Shown piece after piece: positions 10,596 through 30,654 of a DNA stretch of 64,000 nucleotides (position 1 is the first letter of the stretch; each line of letters begins with the position of its first letter). The notes under the pieces are model-generated. The model had not been told where the DNA came from, did no database searches, and was given only the letters and a program-made list of their open reading frames with translations. The stretch is from Ahaetulla prasina. Taxonomy: Eukaryota > Chordata > Lepidosauria > Squamata > Colubridae. The stretch is from assembly GCF_028640845.1 (NCBI RefSeq), contig NC_080540.1, forward strand, positions 155,875,920 to 155,939,919. Reading direction: 5' to 3'. Both the position numbers and the translations under genes were made by a program.

Positions 10596-11237
10596 GTGTC
10601 ATAACTTTCTACAATACGAAGTAGCTTTGAATTAATCTATACCCAAAGAGGTCTAAATTATTCCAACTTGTTTAACTTTAGTAGATAATCATTGAAATCA
10701 ATTTCAATCCTGATTTCAATGTTGAATTCAGTTATGCTTCCTGATTTGTTTTTGAGTTTCATTTGGCAGAAGTAAAGCTTGGAAATGCCATGGAAATTCA
10801 CAGGATGAATTTGAGTTATTCTCTGTCCCAAGCTAGCTTTCTTATTGAGACATAGTAATATAAAACCAGATATATATCCGGGATTTCTGATAATTAAGAA
10901 GAATATCAAGATTTATTTCCCACTAAAAATGTGGCTTGTGAATGTTGTAGATATTGTAATCCAAATAACATATACTTACATTATAATGAGGCAAACTGTT
11001 AACAACCCCTTGCTTATCTAGGTACATACATTGTAGAAGCATGTTTCTCATTTGCACAAAATTGCATTAATAGTGCCGAAATTAAATCTTAATCAGTGGG
11101 TTTAGGAAATTATGTTTACCTTTCTGGACAACATGTGGCAGGCATGGCTGAAATATGCCTGGGGAAATTAAACCCCCTGCTTAGATTTACCCCTAGTTAT
11201 TTAATCCATTGAAATAGTGAGTTCTAATGATATATTA
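10596..11237. other. Intergenic, nothing recognised
   Basis: AT-rich sequence between the ATG101 poly(A) signal and the SINE at 11238. No gene or clear repeat seen. Confidence 0.4.
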
Positions 11238-11460
11238 GAGAGCCATTTTGGATTAGTGGTTAAGCCATCAGGCTGGAAAAAAGGACAGCCTGAGTTCTAG
11301 TCCCACCTTAGCACAAAGCCATCAGGGCGATCTTGGGTCAGTGACTTTCCCTCAACCCTAAGGAGGCAATGGCAAACCATTCTGAAAAATCTTGCCAAGA
11401 AAACTGCAGAGACTTGTCCAGGAAGAATCAAATATGATGGAACGGAAGGGGAAGGGGGAA
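11238..11460 (+). mobile_element. tRNA-derived SINE (ACA/Sauria type)
   Basis: Head with A-box-like TTAGTGGTTAAGCCATCAGG and B-box-like GAGTTCTAGTCCC, then the family body GGAGGCAATGGCAAACCATT and CTTGCCAAGAAAACTGCAG. The tail is decayed. A related copy lies at 59857-60080. Confidence 0.7.
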
Positions 11461-11666
11461 AAAGTGAGATAAATCATTACTTCACCCAGTAAATGGACAA
11501 TTAAATGATAATACACGAAACCCTTATAGTTTTGCAAAGTTACTAACTGGTATAAGGAATATTCCTCAAATTATCATGGAAGACCAAATGTCAGTTTCAA
11601 GGTGGAAAGGAAAGCAGGATGCACTGGTTTGTCCTATACTTTCAAGTATGGTTTATCCTCTAAATC

Positions 11667-11952
11667 AGGGGTGTGAAACTCCATTTCATTGAGGGATGCA
11701 TCAGGGTTATGTTTGACTTCAAAGAATGGGGGAGGGCTGGTCATGGTGGGTGTTTGACACAGGCTCAAGATGTGCTTTTTCCCTTCTTTCTTTCCACAAT
11801 ACTCCCCAGCCTCCAGAAGCATTCTGCCATCCAAAAACAGGCCGCACGGAGGCACCGCAGCCCGTTTTGGCCAGCCAGAGGCCCCGCGGGCCAGATTTAA
11901 GCATGCCATAGGCTAGATCTGGCACTCTGGGCCTTCAGTTTGACATCCCTGC
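11667..11952. mobile_element. hAT-like element, CAGGGGTGTSAAACT family
   Basis: Begins CAGGGGTGTGAAACTCCATT and ends CAGTTTGACATCCCTG, imperfect inverted ends. Members of the same type occur at 31705-31948 and 25328-25450. The interior differs from both and may contain unrelated filler. Confidence 0.65.
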
Positions 11953-12177
11953 TGTAAATTGATCCCAAAATGCAGCTGTTAGGTATGTGTTTTGCTATAG
12001 CATTAAAGTGAACCCCCAATCTTAAAAACTCAAGAAATCAGTACTGTGTGTATAATTTTACAGAAAAGTGTTAAAATTTTTTGGAGGTTTTCAAGGGGAG
12101 ATTGGACTGTCATTTGTTGGGGATGGTGTAAGGTCTCCTACTTGGGCGGGGGGGGGATTGGACTAGATGATCTACAA

Positions 12178-13005
12178 CAGGGGTCCCTAACCTTTCGGAT
12201 CTCAGGGACCACTAAATTCATAATTTTAAATCCCGTGGACCACTAATATGATCTGCTTAATGACCGGATGAGTGGGTGTGGCTAGGTAGTCATGTGACTC
12301 AGTGGCCATGACCAACTTGATGTCACTCATGTCGAGGGGCACCTCACCGGCCTCTACTCACCCTCCCCTCCTACCCACTCCTCTCCTGCCTGCCTCACCC
12401 TCCCCTCCTACCCACTCCTCTCCTGCCTGCCTCACCCTCCTTTCCTACCCACTCCTCTCCTGCCTGCCGAGGCTTCTTAGAGTCCCAACAGGAAGCAGTT
12501 GTTGGAGCTAAGCAGCCACCATGAGAAAGAGTTGTAAAAACAGCTTGCTAAGTTCAAATTGGATCTGACCGAGGAGGCGGCTCAGCAGAAGCACCTCACT
12601 GAGAACTAGGAGCATAGGCTTTCCAAGCAGAGGGAAGACCTGCAGGAGTGCAAGGCCAGGTACCGGCATCTGGAGGCTCAGCAGGCTGAGATGGTCAGCC
12701 AGTTCCAGGCCATGATGCAGTCCCACTAGAACAAGGCCTTCCAGCTCTTCACCACCAGCAGCACTTCCCTCCAGCCTTCGCCCAAAGCCCCACACCAGGA
12801 GGCTGAAACAGCAACCAACACAAAAAGACCCCAAAGTGGGAGACTCTGCAGCAACAAGCATTCATTACACGTATCCAGCCCAGGGGCCATAGTTTGAGGA
12901 CTCCTGATTTAGTGCAATATAAAAAATGCAAATAATTTTTCTGGGGACACCAAAATTTTCTCATGGATCACCAGTGGTCCATGGACCACCAGTTGGTGAC
13001 TGCTG
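12178..13005. mobile_element. Composite hAT-like element carrying a captured coding segment
   Basis: Starts CAGGGGTCCCTAACCTTTC and ends ACCAGTTGGTGACTGCTG, flanked by a perfect 8-bp duplication ATCTACAA (12170-12177 and 13006-13013). Inside, 12495-12850 reads on the + strand as a glutamate/glutamine-rich coiled coil (HHEKEL, HRLSKQREDLQECKARY, AEMVSQFQAMMQSH) with three stops. A second hAT-like end (reverse of CAGGGGTCCTCAAACT) lies at about 12880-12912. A sister copy with the same arrangement is at 41485-42265. Confidence 0.8.
12495..12850 (+). pseudogene. Captured coiled-coil coding fragment inside the hAT element
   Basis: One plus-strand frame shows alanine, glutamate and glutamine at helix-like spacing: LLELSSHHEKEL, stop, KQLAKFKLDLTEEAA, then LSKQREDLQECKARYRHLEA, AEMVSQFQAMMQSH, ending with TSLQPSPKAPHQEAE. 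Stops fall after EL, after TEN and after QSH. It looks like a piece of a host coiled-coil protein, perhaps a centrosomal or cytoskeletal one, but I cannot name the parent gene. The antisense frame is open by chance. Confidence 0.55.
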
Positions 13006-13499
13006 ATCTACAAGGTCCCTTCCAACTCTGACTATCTATCTAATATACGCCCCATCTTAAACAACTAGCTTGTTTCTTCCTATATAGATATTGTAGCTGT
13101 TCATTATCAAATTTACACATATTTGTTCAGAACCCTGCCTGTGTGTTATGTATATGATTTTCTGGAGAGTTAATATTCTTGCATCACAATCGCTTGTACA
13201 GTTATATTGGAAACTTAATGACCTAACTTAACTTAGATCAGAACCATATTTTATATCGTTAGTTCATGGTTAACTCTGCACAAGAGCATAACTTTCCAGT
13301 TAAATGTAAATCTAATCCGAATAATTCTTAATGCATTCTACGTTTTGCAACGCAATAGCTGCCAGTCGGACACCCCATAATCTCTATGACCTACCAAACT
13401 GCCGAAGCTTTCAGTTTACACAAGGACAGACCTAGGGCATCCGTTCAGCCTTCAGTCTAGAAAAAAAGCGCTACCTGTTTTACATTTCTGATCGCTTTT

Positions 13500-13894
13500 A
13501 TCTATTCAATTGGTAGAAGTTCCTTTAGAGGCGTGGCTTGTAACATCTGTCCAATTAATAAGCAGGATTCCTTTGAAGCGCATCGATGCCATCCAATAAC
13601 GAGAGGCCTTTAGCGAAGCGCGTAGCGCACGCCCAGGAAGCTAGCATTTTCGTATTGGGAGAGCTCAGCATATGCCATAGCTCCGCCCTTTGAAGCCAGA
13701 GCGAAGCAGAGGCAGTTTTAAGTCTTTTCCAATCAGCAAGTCTTCCAGCGCGTGAGTGACAGGAAGGGTACCCATTTAGACTTTAAAAAGGAAGCCTGCT
13801 GACCAATCGCGATCCAGAATTTATTTAGCGAGCCCTTTAGAAAGCGATCTAGGTTGGAGGTAGGGCTGCTCTTCCACTTCGCCGGGTGGCAGCC
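13500..13894 (+). promoter_or_regulatory. ATP5F1B: ATP5F1B promoter with CCAAT-box array
   Basis: CCAAT motifs at 13551-13555, 13593-13597, 13729-13733 and 13803-13807, and inverted ATTGG at 13508-13512 and 13654-13658. These are NF-Y-type sites spaced about 40-75 bp apart. GC content rises towards the start codon and no TATA box is evident, as expected for a housekeeping mitochondrial gene. The transcription start is inferred near 13830-13870. Confidence 0.7.
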
Positions 13895-21450
<7,556 letters not shown>

Positions 21451-21575
21451 GTTGACCTTTGAGACAAATCTTGTATGTTTTCAAATGTCCAGTGGTCCCA
21501 CCTCACAGTTCTTGAAACTCTTGGAAATTTCTTGAAAATATTTAAAAGTTTCCAATAAACCCATCTGATGCGATT
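21451..21575 (+). terminator. ATP5F1B: ATP5F1B 3' UTR and poly(A) signal
   Basis: Short 3' UTR with AATAAA at 21554-21559 (CCAATAAACCC), about 105 bases after the stop, as expected for this highly expressed gene. Cleavage is inferred near 21575. Confidence 0.85.
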
Positions 21576-23514
21576 ATAGAAGTAGTTAATGGTACTGTTG
21601 CAGCAAGAAGAGAAGCTATAGCTTTGAAGCAGACCAAATTTGTTGATTCTGGGTTCACTGACCAAGAGTAAGGCATTCTCGCTGACCATATTGGAAAGCA
21701 ATGTTGTGCTTCTTAATTCCAATGTGGTGATTGCCCAGAGTATTCCACAGAGAGAATTGATGTGAACTGAATTGATGCAGAAAATTCTTCTACACTGTAA
21801 AGATCATTAAGTGCTGGCACTTACTGATTGATTCTTCTTCTCCTAAGCATTTGCCAAATAAAGCAGATTAGTATAGTTAATATGCTGGCCTACAGCCAGC
21901 CATTCATGCAGGCTGAGATTCCTTGGACAGCAGTCCAGAAATGCCTCTGAATATTCTAGATAGTGTGCATTTAAATTTTCATCTCTCAGAACAGGCGTGT
22001 TTGCTATGAATTCCAAAACACTTCAGTTTTTTGTAGGCAGTTTCACCCAGGCTTTGTCAAGTAAGTGCCATGTTCTCTAATGCAATTGGATGCAACATGG
22101 AAGGTTGGAATGGAAAGATTTCGGCTCCATAAGTCTTTGAATAGACCATTATTGAAAGAGTGCTCAAATGTTGCTAAATCTTAATCCTAAAACAGAATCT
22201 AAAGATGCATTGACACTCAAACCTTCTGTATTTCCACAACTTTGTATCAAGTCACAACATTGCCTATTTGGTTTTGGTTTAATATACTCCCAGTTCAGTA
22301 GTATGTAAGGTTAACATAACTACGTAAACCTAAAAAGAAGTTCCCACTGATATCTGATGCAACGAGATGTTTAAAAGAGGTAGTATCCACTTTGGCTTTT
22401 TCAATCTTGAGTTAGCTTTGGTTTTTAAGTACTTAAGCAACTTCCTCCTGAATCTCCTTATCTGACTCCCACACCACACAGAGATGTGTTTCTCTTTCCC
22501 TTGCCTACCATGGCTGTTGAGGTTTCCTTTTGGAAGGGCAAGGGACAGCAGTTCCCTTTTCTCTGCCTGCCATAAGGAGACTGGGCAACATTAACCTTGA
22601 TGTGGTTGCCATGTCTAAACAATTTGTCATCAGACACTCATTTTAAAGGCGTTATGCCTTGATGCTCAAAGAAAGAATAGAAATCGATAACTTGCTGTAA
22701 AATGGAAGTAATTGGGATTAATCGGCTAAGGCTCGAGGGATAAGTAATTGCTCTAGTATCAATTTCTCAAGCTTATTGCTCTGTTTATGTCTGGCAGTGT
22801 TGGGTTACAGAATTTCCTGATACCTTCTCAAAAACACAAAAGTTTGTCAAAAGTTAGTTGCAATGAAGGGAACTAAAGCAAGTAGGGCTTTTATTAGAAA
22901 AAGACTTTTTCAGAGGGTCGTTTTATGGTTGAGAAGTCTTATCAAACGTAGATGGTGTTCTGCAAAATTGAGACTTGATAGTTATGTGCTATACATGTCT
23001 ACCCTGCTGCAATTAGAATTGACAAAGATCCGTGGGAAAAGTTACAATAAACATTGGGGACAATTATAACAAAATCACATCGTTCATACAGAAGAGAGAT
23101 TTCTAGTTAACCTAGCTTGTGTTATGGTGCAGGGCAGTTATGAATCCTGTCTTGGATTTGATGTATTCTGTACCTGATTAGTTTTGGTTAAACTGATCAA
23201 ACCATGCAATGTGTGAAGCATGGGATAGTCTGCTCAAGGGAAGTAGATTTCTTTCAGTTTAGGATTATGCTAGAATTAACCTTAAAACATGCATACTTGC
23301 TGTAGGAGTGCCTTTTCTATTTTTTTTTTAACAGAAGTTATTCTATAATGCAGAACTGCCCAGTACTTAATTAAATGCCACATACGGGATATTATGCCAG
23401 GCTTTACATTTTGTAATTTATATTTTTTGAGAATTTAAAAACTATATATTTAATATTTGGAAATATTATGATTTTATTTTTGATACCCTGACATGCTGTC
23501 ATTTCCCATTTTGC
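21576..23514. other. Intergenic, nothing recognised
   Basis: No exon, CpG block or clear repeat family seen. Moderately AT-rich sequence downstream of ATP5F1B. Confidence 0.4.
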
Positions 23515-25300
23515 CTTTTAATTTTTTTATTAATTTACCAAAATATAAAATACAAAAATATGAAAATAATTGGAAAGTAAGAGAAAAAGAAAAACATTGA
23601 CTTCTAACTCTTTAGTGCAGTAGAATAAGATAACATACAGCCTCAATTTTTAAATTTACATAGTAATATATATTAATTGTTTTTATAACAAACTTACCAG
23701 GAAGACCCTATTTCATTTTTTCCCCACCTCAAGCACAAAATCAGAAGCAGTTTCCAAATGGAAACAAAGCTAGGTGTATTTTTTAATTAAAACAGGCAAT
23801 TTATCTCTGCTAACTCCCATCAGTTTTTGCAATCAGTAGAATTAAAGTATCTTTCTATCTTTCATGCATAGAGTATTCTTGCTGCTTTCAGTTTATACAG
23901 TAGTACCTTGGTACTCAACTGCTTTGTGACTCCTTAGTACTCGATGCATTTTGATGTAAAAATTTCATCCTGGTATTCATCATTTGTTTGATATTCAATG
24001 CACAAGCTAGAACTTACTGGTATCAGCTGCCTTATGACTTACTACATCATTCCTTATGGGAAAAATGTGTTCGGTATTCATCAGTTTTGGTACTCTCACC
24101 TCCCAGAACCAATTAATAATGCATACCAGGGTACCACTGTATAATATCAAAATTTCAATTTTTTTTTCAAGTTCTTTGTCCATTAAGTCCATATTCACTT
24201 TGAGACCCTTGGGTATTAAGATGCGAATCCTACTCCAATACTTTTTTGCTTTGTAACAAGTCCACCAGAGATGGTAAAAGGTTCCTTTACATTTACATTT
24301 CCAGCATGCCTTTCAAATACCTTTATACATTTTTGACCACTTATCCAGTGTTAAATACCATTGGCACATCATCTTATAAAAAATTTTTTTTTAAATTATA
24401 ATTTAATGGAAGTTTTAAACCCTTTGTCATATTTTCCAATTGTTCAAGCATCATATCCAAAATTATTTGCCCACTGAACCATACAATGTTTCATGTATTC
24501 ATTCGTCATACTTCTGATTCCAACTCTTCTTTAAATTTGGGGGTAGGTTCACCGTGATTGAAAAATTATTAGACCATAGGTCCACCAATCTAACCTTGCC
24601 AGCCTTTCTTTTCTACAAAAAGCTTCCTGGTGCAATGCCTTACTTTATTCCAAACCCTTGGGATGCCATGTCTACCAAAGTGGTTGTTGAAACATTTATT
24701 TTAAACTTGTATCATAAGTAAGCATGTCGTCCAAATCTTAGTTCCTGGCTCTCCAAATCAAGTAACTTATTTTGGAGAGACCCATTCTTTAAACCAGCCA
24801 AATAGCAAGCATCAAAATACTATTTCAAATCTAGTAAACCCAAACCTCTTTCTTGAGTATCTTGCAATAATTTATATCTAATTTGTTTTTTCCTCTAGCC
24901 ATATAAACTTATCCATTTGCCAAGTTTTCAAATATTTTTGATGCCATGTGACCTGTTGAAATCGTATTGTTTTATGCAGCGCACCTTGATGGTCACCTTT
25001 GTGTTTAACTACAACAGTAGCTAATTTCCTGACTAGGATCAGCTGGATGGGACAGGTTATCTGCAATTGACTTAAATCAATAACTTAACTCCAGTATGGG
25101 TCAACCAATCCTTTGGGACCACCCTTTTCCCATGAAACTCACACCCAATAGGATTCTTCTTGGCACTACTGGCATAGCAGATCTAACCACATTAATCTTG
25201 CAATTTTACATACTCCAGCAGCAGAATCTTCTTGTATACATTGCAGTGGCTTCCATTGCAACCTAGTGGTCCTGGAAAAGATCCAGTTTTCTTTTAGTAG
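23515..25300 (-). mobile_element. L1 LINE 3' part, degenerate
   Basis: The minus strand translates in pieces to the L1 ORF2 C-terminal knuckle: KACWKCKCKGTFYHLWWTC with YKAKKYWSRI (around 24230-24320), preceded by WYLTLDKWSKMYKGI and FKEELESEV. Several stops and frameshifts. The AT-rich 3' UTR runs to about 23515. A mariner-type MITE interrupts it at 23897-24139. Confidence 0.7.
23897..24139. mobile_element. Mariner-type MITE
   Basis: CAGTAGTACCTTGGTACTC ... ATACCAGGGTACCACTG with inverted ends, flanked by TA dinucleotides (23895-23896 and 24140-24141), the canonical Tc1/mariner duplication. Inserted in the L1 above. Confidence 0.8.
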
Positions 25301-25327
25301 GGGTGGCCCTACTTTAGTATTCCAGGC

Positions 25328-25450
25328 CAGGGGTGTCAAACTTGGGTTGTCACAGCAGCATCACAAGCCCTATTGGGATTTTTCCCCCCTTCACTAAACC
25401 GGGCATTGGTGTGGCCAGCGTACCTGCGGGCCACAAGTTTGACAGCCCTG
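25328..25450. mobile_element. Short hAT-like element
   Basis: CAGGGGTGTCAAACTTGGG ... CAAGTTTGACAGCCCTG, inverted ends. Flanks TTCCAGGC and TTCTAGGC are a 7-of-8 duplication. Confidence 0.75.
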
Positions 25451-25967
25451 TTCTAGGCTCTGCATCTCTTGTCCTATATTACAGCTAAAATGAACCTAAA
25501 CAATAAAGAGGCTTTGCAGGATGCCAAATAATCACTCTTGAAGAGCTGTTCAGCTAGAGTCTAGACAATCAGCAAAGACAGGTGACAGGCGCTGTATTTT
25601 TTACATCATATCAACGTGTTCTCTTTTGCAATCGCATGGCCTGGGGCATAAGAACATCAACTACAGTACAGCTTACTAGTGAGGATGTCGAAGTAGTGAT
25701 GTAAGCAGGTGGGTATTCCTGGTAGTTGCCATTGAATATGGGCTAAAACAGGAAAAGGGAATTCTATGCAAATGTTGCTGAAGTATAATTTGATATACTG
25801 TCACTATGGTCCACGATGCTGGGACTTCTGGGAACTGCAGTTCTGACTTGAACTCTCATCTCTCTGGAATAATTACTTGATTCTGATCAAGTAGCTGACC
25901 TTGGCTGAGCTAGAAAGCCAAGTGGGATTAATGTTGATTAATATTTGGATAGGAGAAATACTTTGGC

Positions 25968-26200
25968 CACTTAATGAGAAGGAAGGACTCAATGGAGAAG
26001 AGCCTAATACTGGGAAAGATTGAGGGAAAAAGAAGAACGGGACGACAGAGAATGAGGTGCCTGAATGGAGTCACTGAAGCAGTAAGGGTGAGCTTAAATG
26101 GACTCCAGAGGATGGTAGAGGACAGGAAGGCCTGGAGGAACGTTTTCCATGGGGTTGTGATGGGTCAGACACAACTTTGTAACTAACAACAACAACAGGA
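25968..26200 (+). mobile_element. Bov-B LINE 3' end
   Basis: Open frame with the Bov-B reverse transcriptase C-terminus: MRRKDSMEKSLILGKIEGKR, RTGRQRMRCLNGVTEAV, GLQRMVEDRKAWRNV. It ends at the usual ACTAACAACAACAACA tail. 5'-truncated at about 25968. Bov-B of this quality is typical of squamates. A minus-strand copy lies at 58445-58725. Confidence 0.9.
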
Positions 26201-28136
26201 GATTTCAGAATTGTAGGTTAAGGGTTTGCCTAAAAAGGATGACAATAAACCACTACTGCATGTCTGTTGGGAAAACTATATCAATATGTCGGTGAACTTA
26301 ACCAGGAGTAGAACTCAAAGGAGACTTGATCAGTAAGAAAGTGAGCCATAAAGAGTAGCAATCCTTGAGTGGCTGCCAAAAAAAAAAACTTAAGTAGAAA
26401 AGCCCATTGGGTTTGAAAACCATGCAAAGCACTGTTGGAAGAAATATCCATCTGGGTTCAGTTCCAAGTGGGGACAAAGACACTGGAAATATGGAGGCTG
26501 CTTGGAAAGATGGTTTAATGGTGGTCAGGATCACATGGCTTGAGATCCTGAACAGAAAAGGGCGAGATCCTGTGTGCTCCCTGGTTTTATGCTTTTTCTG
26601 AGCTTTGAACTTTCTGGGGCACAGGAAGAGTACCCTGATTGGCTGTCAGACTCCCAGGGGGTGGGGGTCTTAGCTAGCCTTGTAGGTTGTCCCTCAAGCT
26701 TGCCTGAGCCTTGCCATGTGGTGAGTTTCTGTTCTATTGTGTTGCAAATGATGGGGGGATTGAGTGAGCTTGGCTGAAGCCTTAATTGCCCATTGACAAA
26801 GGTGGGGAGTGGCAGGAAGTTGCTTTGACTTTAAAACATGTTTCTCCATTTCTCATTCAGGGAAATATATTCTGCCTTTTAAATATTTTCTAAAATATTT
26901 TCATTCTTCTAGGAGGGGGGTGGGTGCTAAATTCCTACAGCACCAGGCTACAATCTGCTTTGTTTAAACTGTGTTGCAACATCTCAGCTTGCATGACTAG
27001 CAGATGGTAGGTTGCGTTGTACTGAGCCCAGCAATTGGGTGAACTGCATAAACCACAACTGAGTCAACTATTTGTGGTGGTTTACTCATACATCACAGCT
27101 TCTCACCTTTGAAAAAGAATAAGTGAGAATGGCCTTCCCTTTGGAAGTGGGGGGTCATGAAAGACTGGGATGTGTGGAGATAGCTTACTGTGCCCTGACA
27201 TCCTCCTGATGGATTTGTAAAAAAAATGCTCTCCTTTTGTTTCACCAGTCACTGTAGAGCAGAGCAAAAGGTTGTCATCTGCATATGAAGGATGCTTGGC
27301 ATTTAATTGCGCTTTCTTTGTGTAAAAAAGGGAGGAGATACGATAAAGCAATTGCTGAAAGGAAAGAGTTAGCCAAGATGCTGTTTCCTTAGTGCAAGGC
27401 AGGTGGAGATGGAGGCAGGAAAAGTCCAAGTAATTGGACTTTTGGAGCAGAATGACACTTTCTTGTCTTTGCTTATGCATATGGGATGGTCTTCCTGGTG
27501 CCCTCGGGAGAGGGAAAATAGAGCTGGATCTTGGAGGAAGGATACAGGCTTTCTGTTAAGTGCCAGGACTGGACGCAAATTCACACGGGAGTTCAAGAGG
27601 AGAATTGAATGCAAGCTGCTCCCTTATCTTGCCAAGTTCCTTTATCTGGAATCTCCAACATCACCGCTCCTTGCTTTGTGAGTCTGAAGAATGACATGCA
27701 CTTCCAGGATATCTGATGAATATTCCCTCTGGTTAGCCTTTATATATACATGATCAAGCTGAATACACCACATTGAATACTATCACTTTCATGTGGGTGG
27801 GGGGTGCCCCCCCCCACATCAACTTCTTTGAGAAAAATTGTTGACATTACTCCCAAAGAGAGTGCCAACTTATGTCTTCAGGCTACACGGAGCCTATGCT
27901 GAGGCTCAAAGATAATTCTCACCCATGGCTGGCTCACTGCTTCTTGCCTTGGGTCTGGCATCGTTCACTAGCAGGGTATTTACAGTATTTCAATGCAGTA
28001 ATGCCAGCTTGCTGGAAGCATCGCTATTTCCACTGATGAAACCGGATTAAGCATCGTTTTTTGTGATCCTTGGAATATAGGATAAAGCATCATCACATTT
28101 TTTAAAAAAAACAAAACCCAAACAATAAAAAGTAAC

Positions 28137-28137
<1 letters not shown>
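26201..28137. other. Intergenic, no gene recognised
   Basis: Mixed-composition sequence without recognisable exon or repeat. A G-run/C-run hairpin (GTGGGTGGGGGGTGCCCCCC) lies near 27796-27818. The open frame at 27403-27681 (92 codons) shows no familiar motif. Confidence 0.35.
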
Positions 28138-28190
<53 letters not shown>

Positions 28191-28213
28191 TAATAATAAT
28201 AATAATAATAATA
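28138..28213. repeat. (ATA)n microsatellite
   Basis: About 24 ATA/AAT trinucleotides; the A-rich tail of the minus-strand LINE fragment that follows. Confidence 0.95.
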
Positions 28214-28400
28214 TTTTAATTTGTATACCGCCCTTCTCCTGAAGGACTCAGGGCGGTGAACAGGCAGATAAAATATAAATACACACAATAATTAAAAACA
28301 TCCCTTAAAAAACTAATTTAAATGCCCAAAATGTTAAAAAACGTACTCCCCCGTAAAATAACAAAATTTTAAAAACCCAAAATATGCAAATATGCAGGAC
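28214..28400 (-). mobile_element. LINE/SINE 3' UTR fragment
   Basis: Begins TTTAATTTGTATACCGCCCT, then AAGGACTCAGGGCGG and an A-rich body. Same family and strand as 14967-15205. Confidence 0.55.
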
Positions 28401-28999
28401 CTTGTACATACAAGATTTATACAATTTCAGATATGAAAACCATTTACATCCTGCAAATGCCAGCATGGGTGTCCAGCAAGGAACCGCCTTAAACCCCATT
28501 TTGCCATCCCTCCCTTTCTTCAATTTCCCCATCATTCCCCCAGCTCCCTTTCTGCTCTCTCCCCCTTCCCAATTGCACCATATGTACAATAATGTCCTGA
28601 TCCATATGACCTCACTCTGGCTTTGGTCCTATAGAGAGAGCCCTTCCAGGACCAACAGCAGTGACTTATGTCAATTGATTGCATTATTGAAGTAACCAGG
28701 GACAAATATATCCCTTCCACCATGGGGGTGGATGGGTTAAATGCGTGTTAAGTATTGTGAAGGCTTAAAAGACAGTTAAATGTTGTCTTTTTAGTGAAAA
28801 AAACAAGAGTGGGTGAATCTAGGTGTTCCTTGAAAGGTAAAAAATGGTTCTGAGGCTACATGGGCTGCTCACACACTTTTTTTTTTTTTTGAAGAAAGGA
28901 ATCATATCTTTTTAAAATAAAAATTGTAAGGCTTTTCATTTGAAGACTTCTGCACTGTTGGGACCTATGCTTCTAACCACAGGTAGGTCTACTATGTGT

Positions 29000-29024
29000 G
29001 TGTGTGTGTGTGTGTGTGTATCTA
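29000..29024. repeat. (TG)n microsatellite
   Basis: About 12 GT units followed by TATCTATACACACAC. Confidence 0.85.
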
Positions 29025-29485
29025 TACACACACTGCAAAAATCTGGACAGTCATTAACATCAGCAACATGTTTGAGCTTTCTATATCACTTTACTGCCAA
29101 TTATGACCATTCTGATTTTTTTTTATCTCCCTGAGATAAACCAAAATGTCAAGAAAGAGACGTGACAGTGCTCTTCTATGAGGTGGTCTCCGGCATCCGA
29201 TTGTCTAGATCAGATAAATCCCATTTGCTTACCGAGATTTGTAACTGTGAATAGCCACGTGCTGTATTTCTTCATTTGGTCTAATAATTTTTGAAAGCAA
29301 GCTGACTTAATGAAAACCACCATAATTAAATTATGCCTCTCCAGAAGAAATACTTCTTTTTGTCTGTTCTGAACCCATCATAAAAGAAGCCGGTGAGGTG
29401 ACCGTAAACTCTTGCATTATTAAATAGGGTGGAAAGCCATATTCTATAAACTTCTAAATGTACAATGTTAGAAATGCATCTTCCC

Positions 29486-29536
29486 CCCTCCCTCCCTCCC
29501 TCTCTTCCTCCCTCCCTCCCTCCTCCCTCTCCCTGG
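29486..29536. repeat. (CCCT)n-rich low-complexity tract
   Basis: Repeated CCCTCCCTCCCTC with CTCTTCCTCC interruptions. Confidence 0.85.
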
Positions 29537-29539
29537 AGA

Positions 29540-30370
29540 GCTGCTGCTCTTAACAGTAGGCGATACTGCACTGCATTAGACAGCTCTAGTTCTGTTTGAA
29601 ACAGCAGCCTCCTTTTGCTTTTCTCTGCAGAGCAGATTAGTTCGCCCCGCAACTAACTGCAAGCAACTGCCCTTCTCAAAATGGTCTGATTGGTGCAAAT
29701 TTTGACGTGGCTAATGTGAGAGTGCTGGTTGGGCTGGCCTGCGTTTGTGCGGCAAACGCACACAATCTCATCGGGCAAAAACATAAGACGCTGGGATTGC
29801 TGTTCCATGCTGTCTCAATATGGATATAGCCACCGGTCATCAGATCCAACATCCCGTTTATGCCTTTTGCTCATTCCTGTTCTTTGCAAAAAAATCTGCA
29901 GCTCTCCAAGGGTCTTCTTCCTTCTTCCCTCTTAGGGAGTTGCTAGGGTACCAGCTAACCGCCAGGGCAGCCCTCAACCTACAGTTCTGCCTGGTCTCTG
30001 TGAAATCCTGGCTTATTACAGGCAGAGCTGTGGGGTGCCACGTGGTTCTCTTCCGCCTCCACTCCCCTTTAATTAGCAAGATGAGGCGGCCTGCGTCATT
30101 CCCATCCGTGGGGAGAGGTCAGGGTGCACTGTCTTCAATGCAGCAGCAACAGAAAAAGCGAATCTGTCTTTTCTTTTTCTCCCCCCCCACACCCCCCCTT
30201 CCACCTCCAGTTTCTGAAATCTTCTCCGCTGAGCACCAGAAGAATAAGAGAAAGCGTCCTCTGTTAATTACTCTTCCCCCACCCCCACCCCTTGTCCGTG
30301 AGGAAATGGCAGAGAGGAGGAGGAGGAGGAGGAGGAAGAAATGAAAAGGATGCTAGCTCTGAAGTGTATG
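29540..30370. other. Non-repetitive, moderately GC-rich block
   Basis: Unlike its neighbours, this block has no recognised repeat and higher GC. It has ATTGG, TGACGT and AATTAGC motifs and polypyrimidine runs at 30165-30225. It could be an exon or regulatory region of an unrecognised gene. The 174-codon open frame at 29820-30344 is mostly polybasic or polyproline low complexity and I do not call it coding. Confidence 0.3.
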
Positions 30371-30654
30371 TCAGAATTGACGCACATTTCCTTTATTTAT
30401 ATTCCTCTAGTTCATTACTTTTTGTCCCTGGGGATGTTGGTCCTTAGAACTTCCCTACTTCCCAATCAGTATAATTCAGCAAAATAATGGAAGGCATGAC
30501 AATTGGGGACAATATGTACCTGTGACCGATGAAACTATTTGGTGTAAGACAGAGGAGGGAGTTGTTGTTTTCTCTGAGACTCTCCCTAATAAGGCAGCAT
30601 CCTGTGTTTTGCTTCCTTTCATTATAATTATGGAGGACGTGATTATATAATGGA

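Larger units (their letters stand above)
12078..13045 (+). mobile_element. CR1 LINE 3' tail, split by a hAT insertion
   Basis: Left part 12078-12177 (TTGGAGGTTTTCAAGGGGAG ... TTGGACTAGATGATCTACAA) and right part 13006-13045 (AAGGTCCCTTCCAACTCTGA) form the standard CR1 3' end once the intervening element and one copy of ATCTACAA are removed. Confidence 0.8.

Noticed and set aside
12508..12861. Minus-strand open frame of 117 codons inside the hAT element, also open (126 codons) in the other copy
   Set aside because: It is antisense to the coiled-coil frame; shared openness follows from the codon composition of the sense frame (leucine-rich mirror of Glu/Gln codons).
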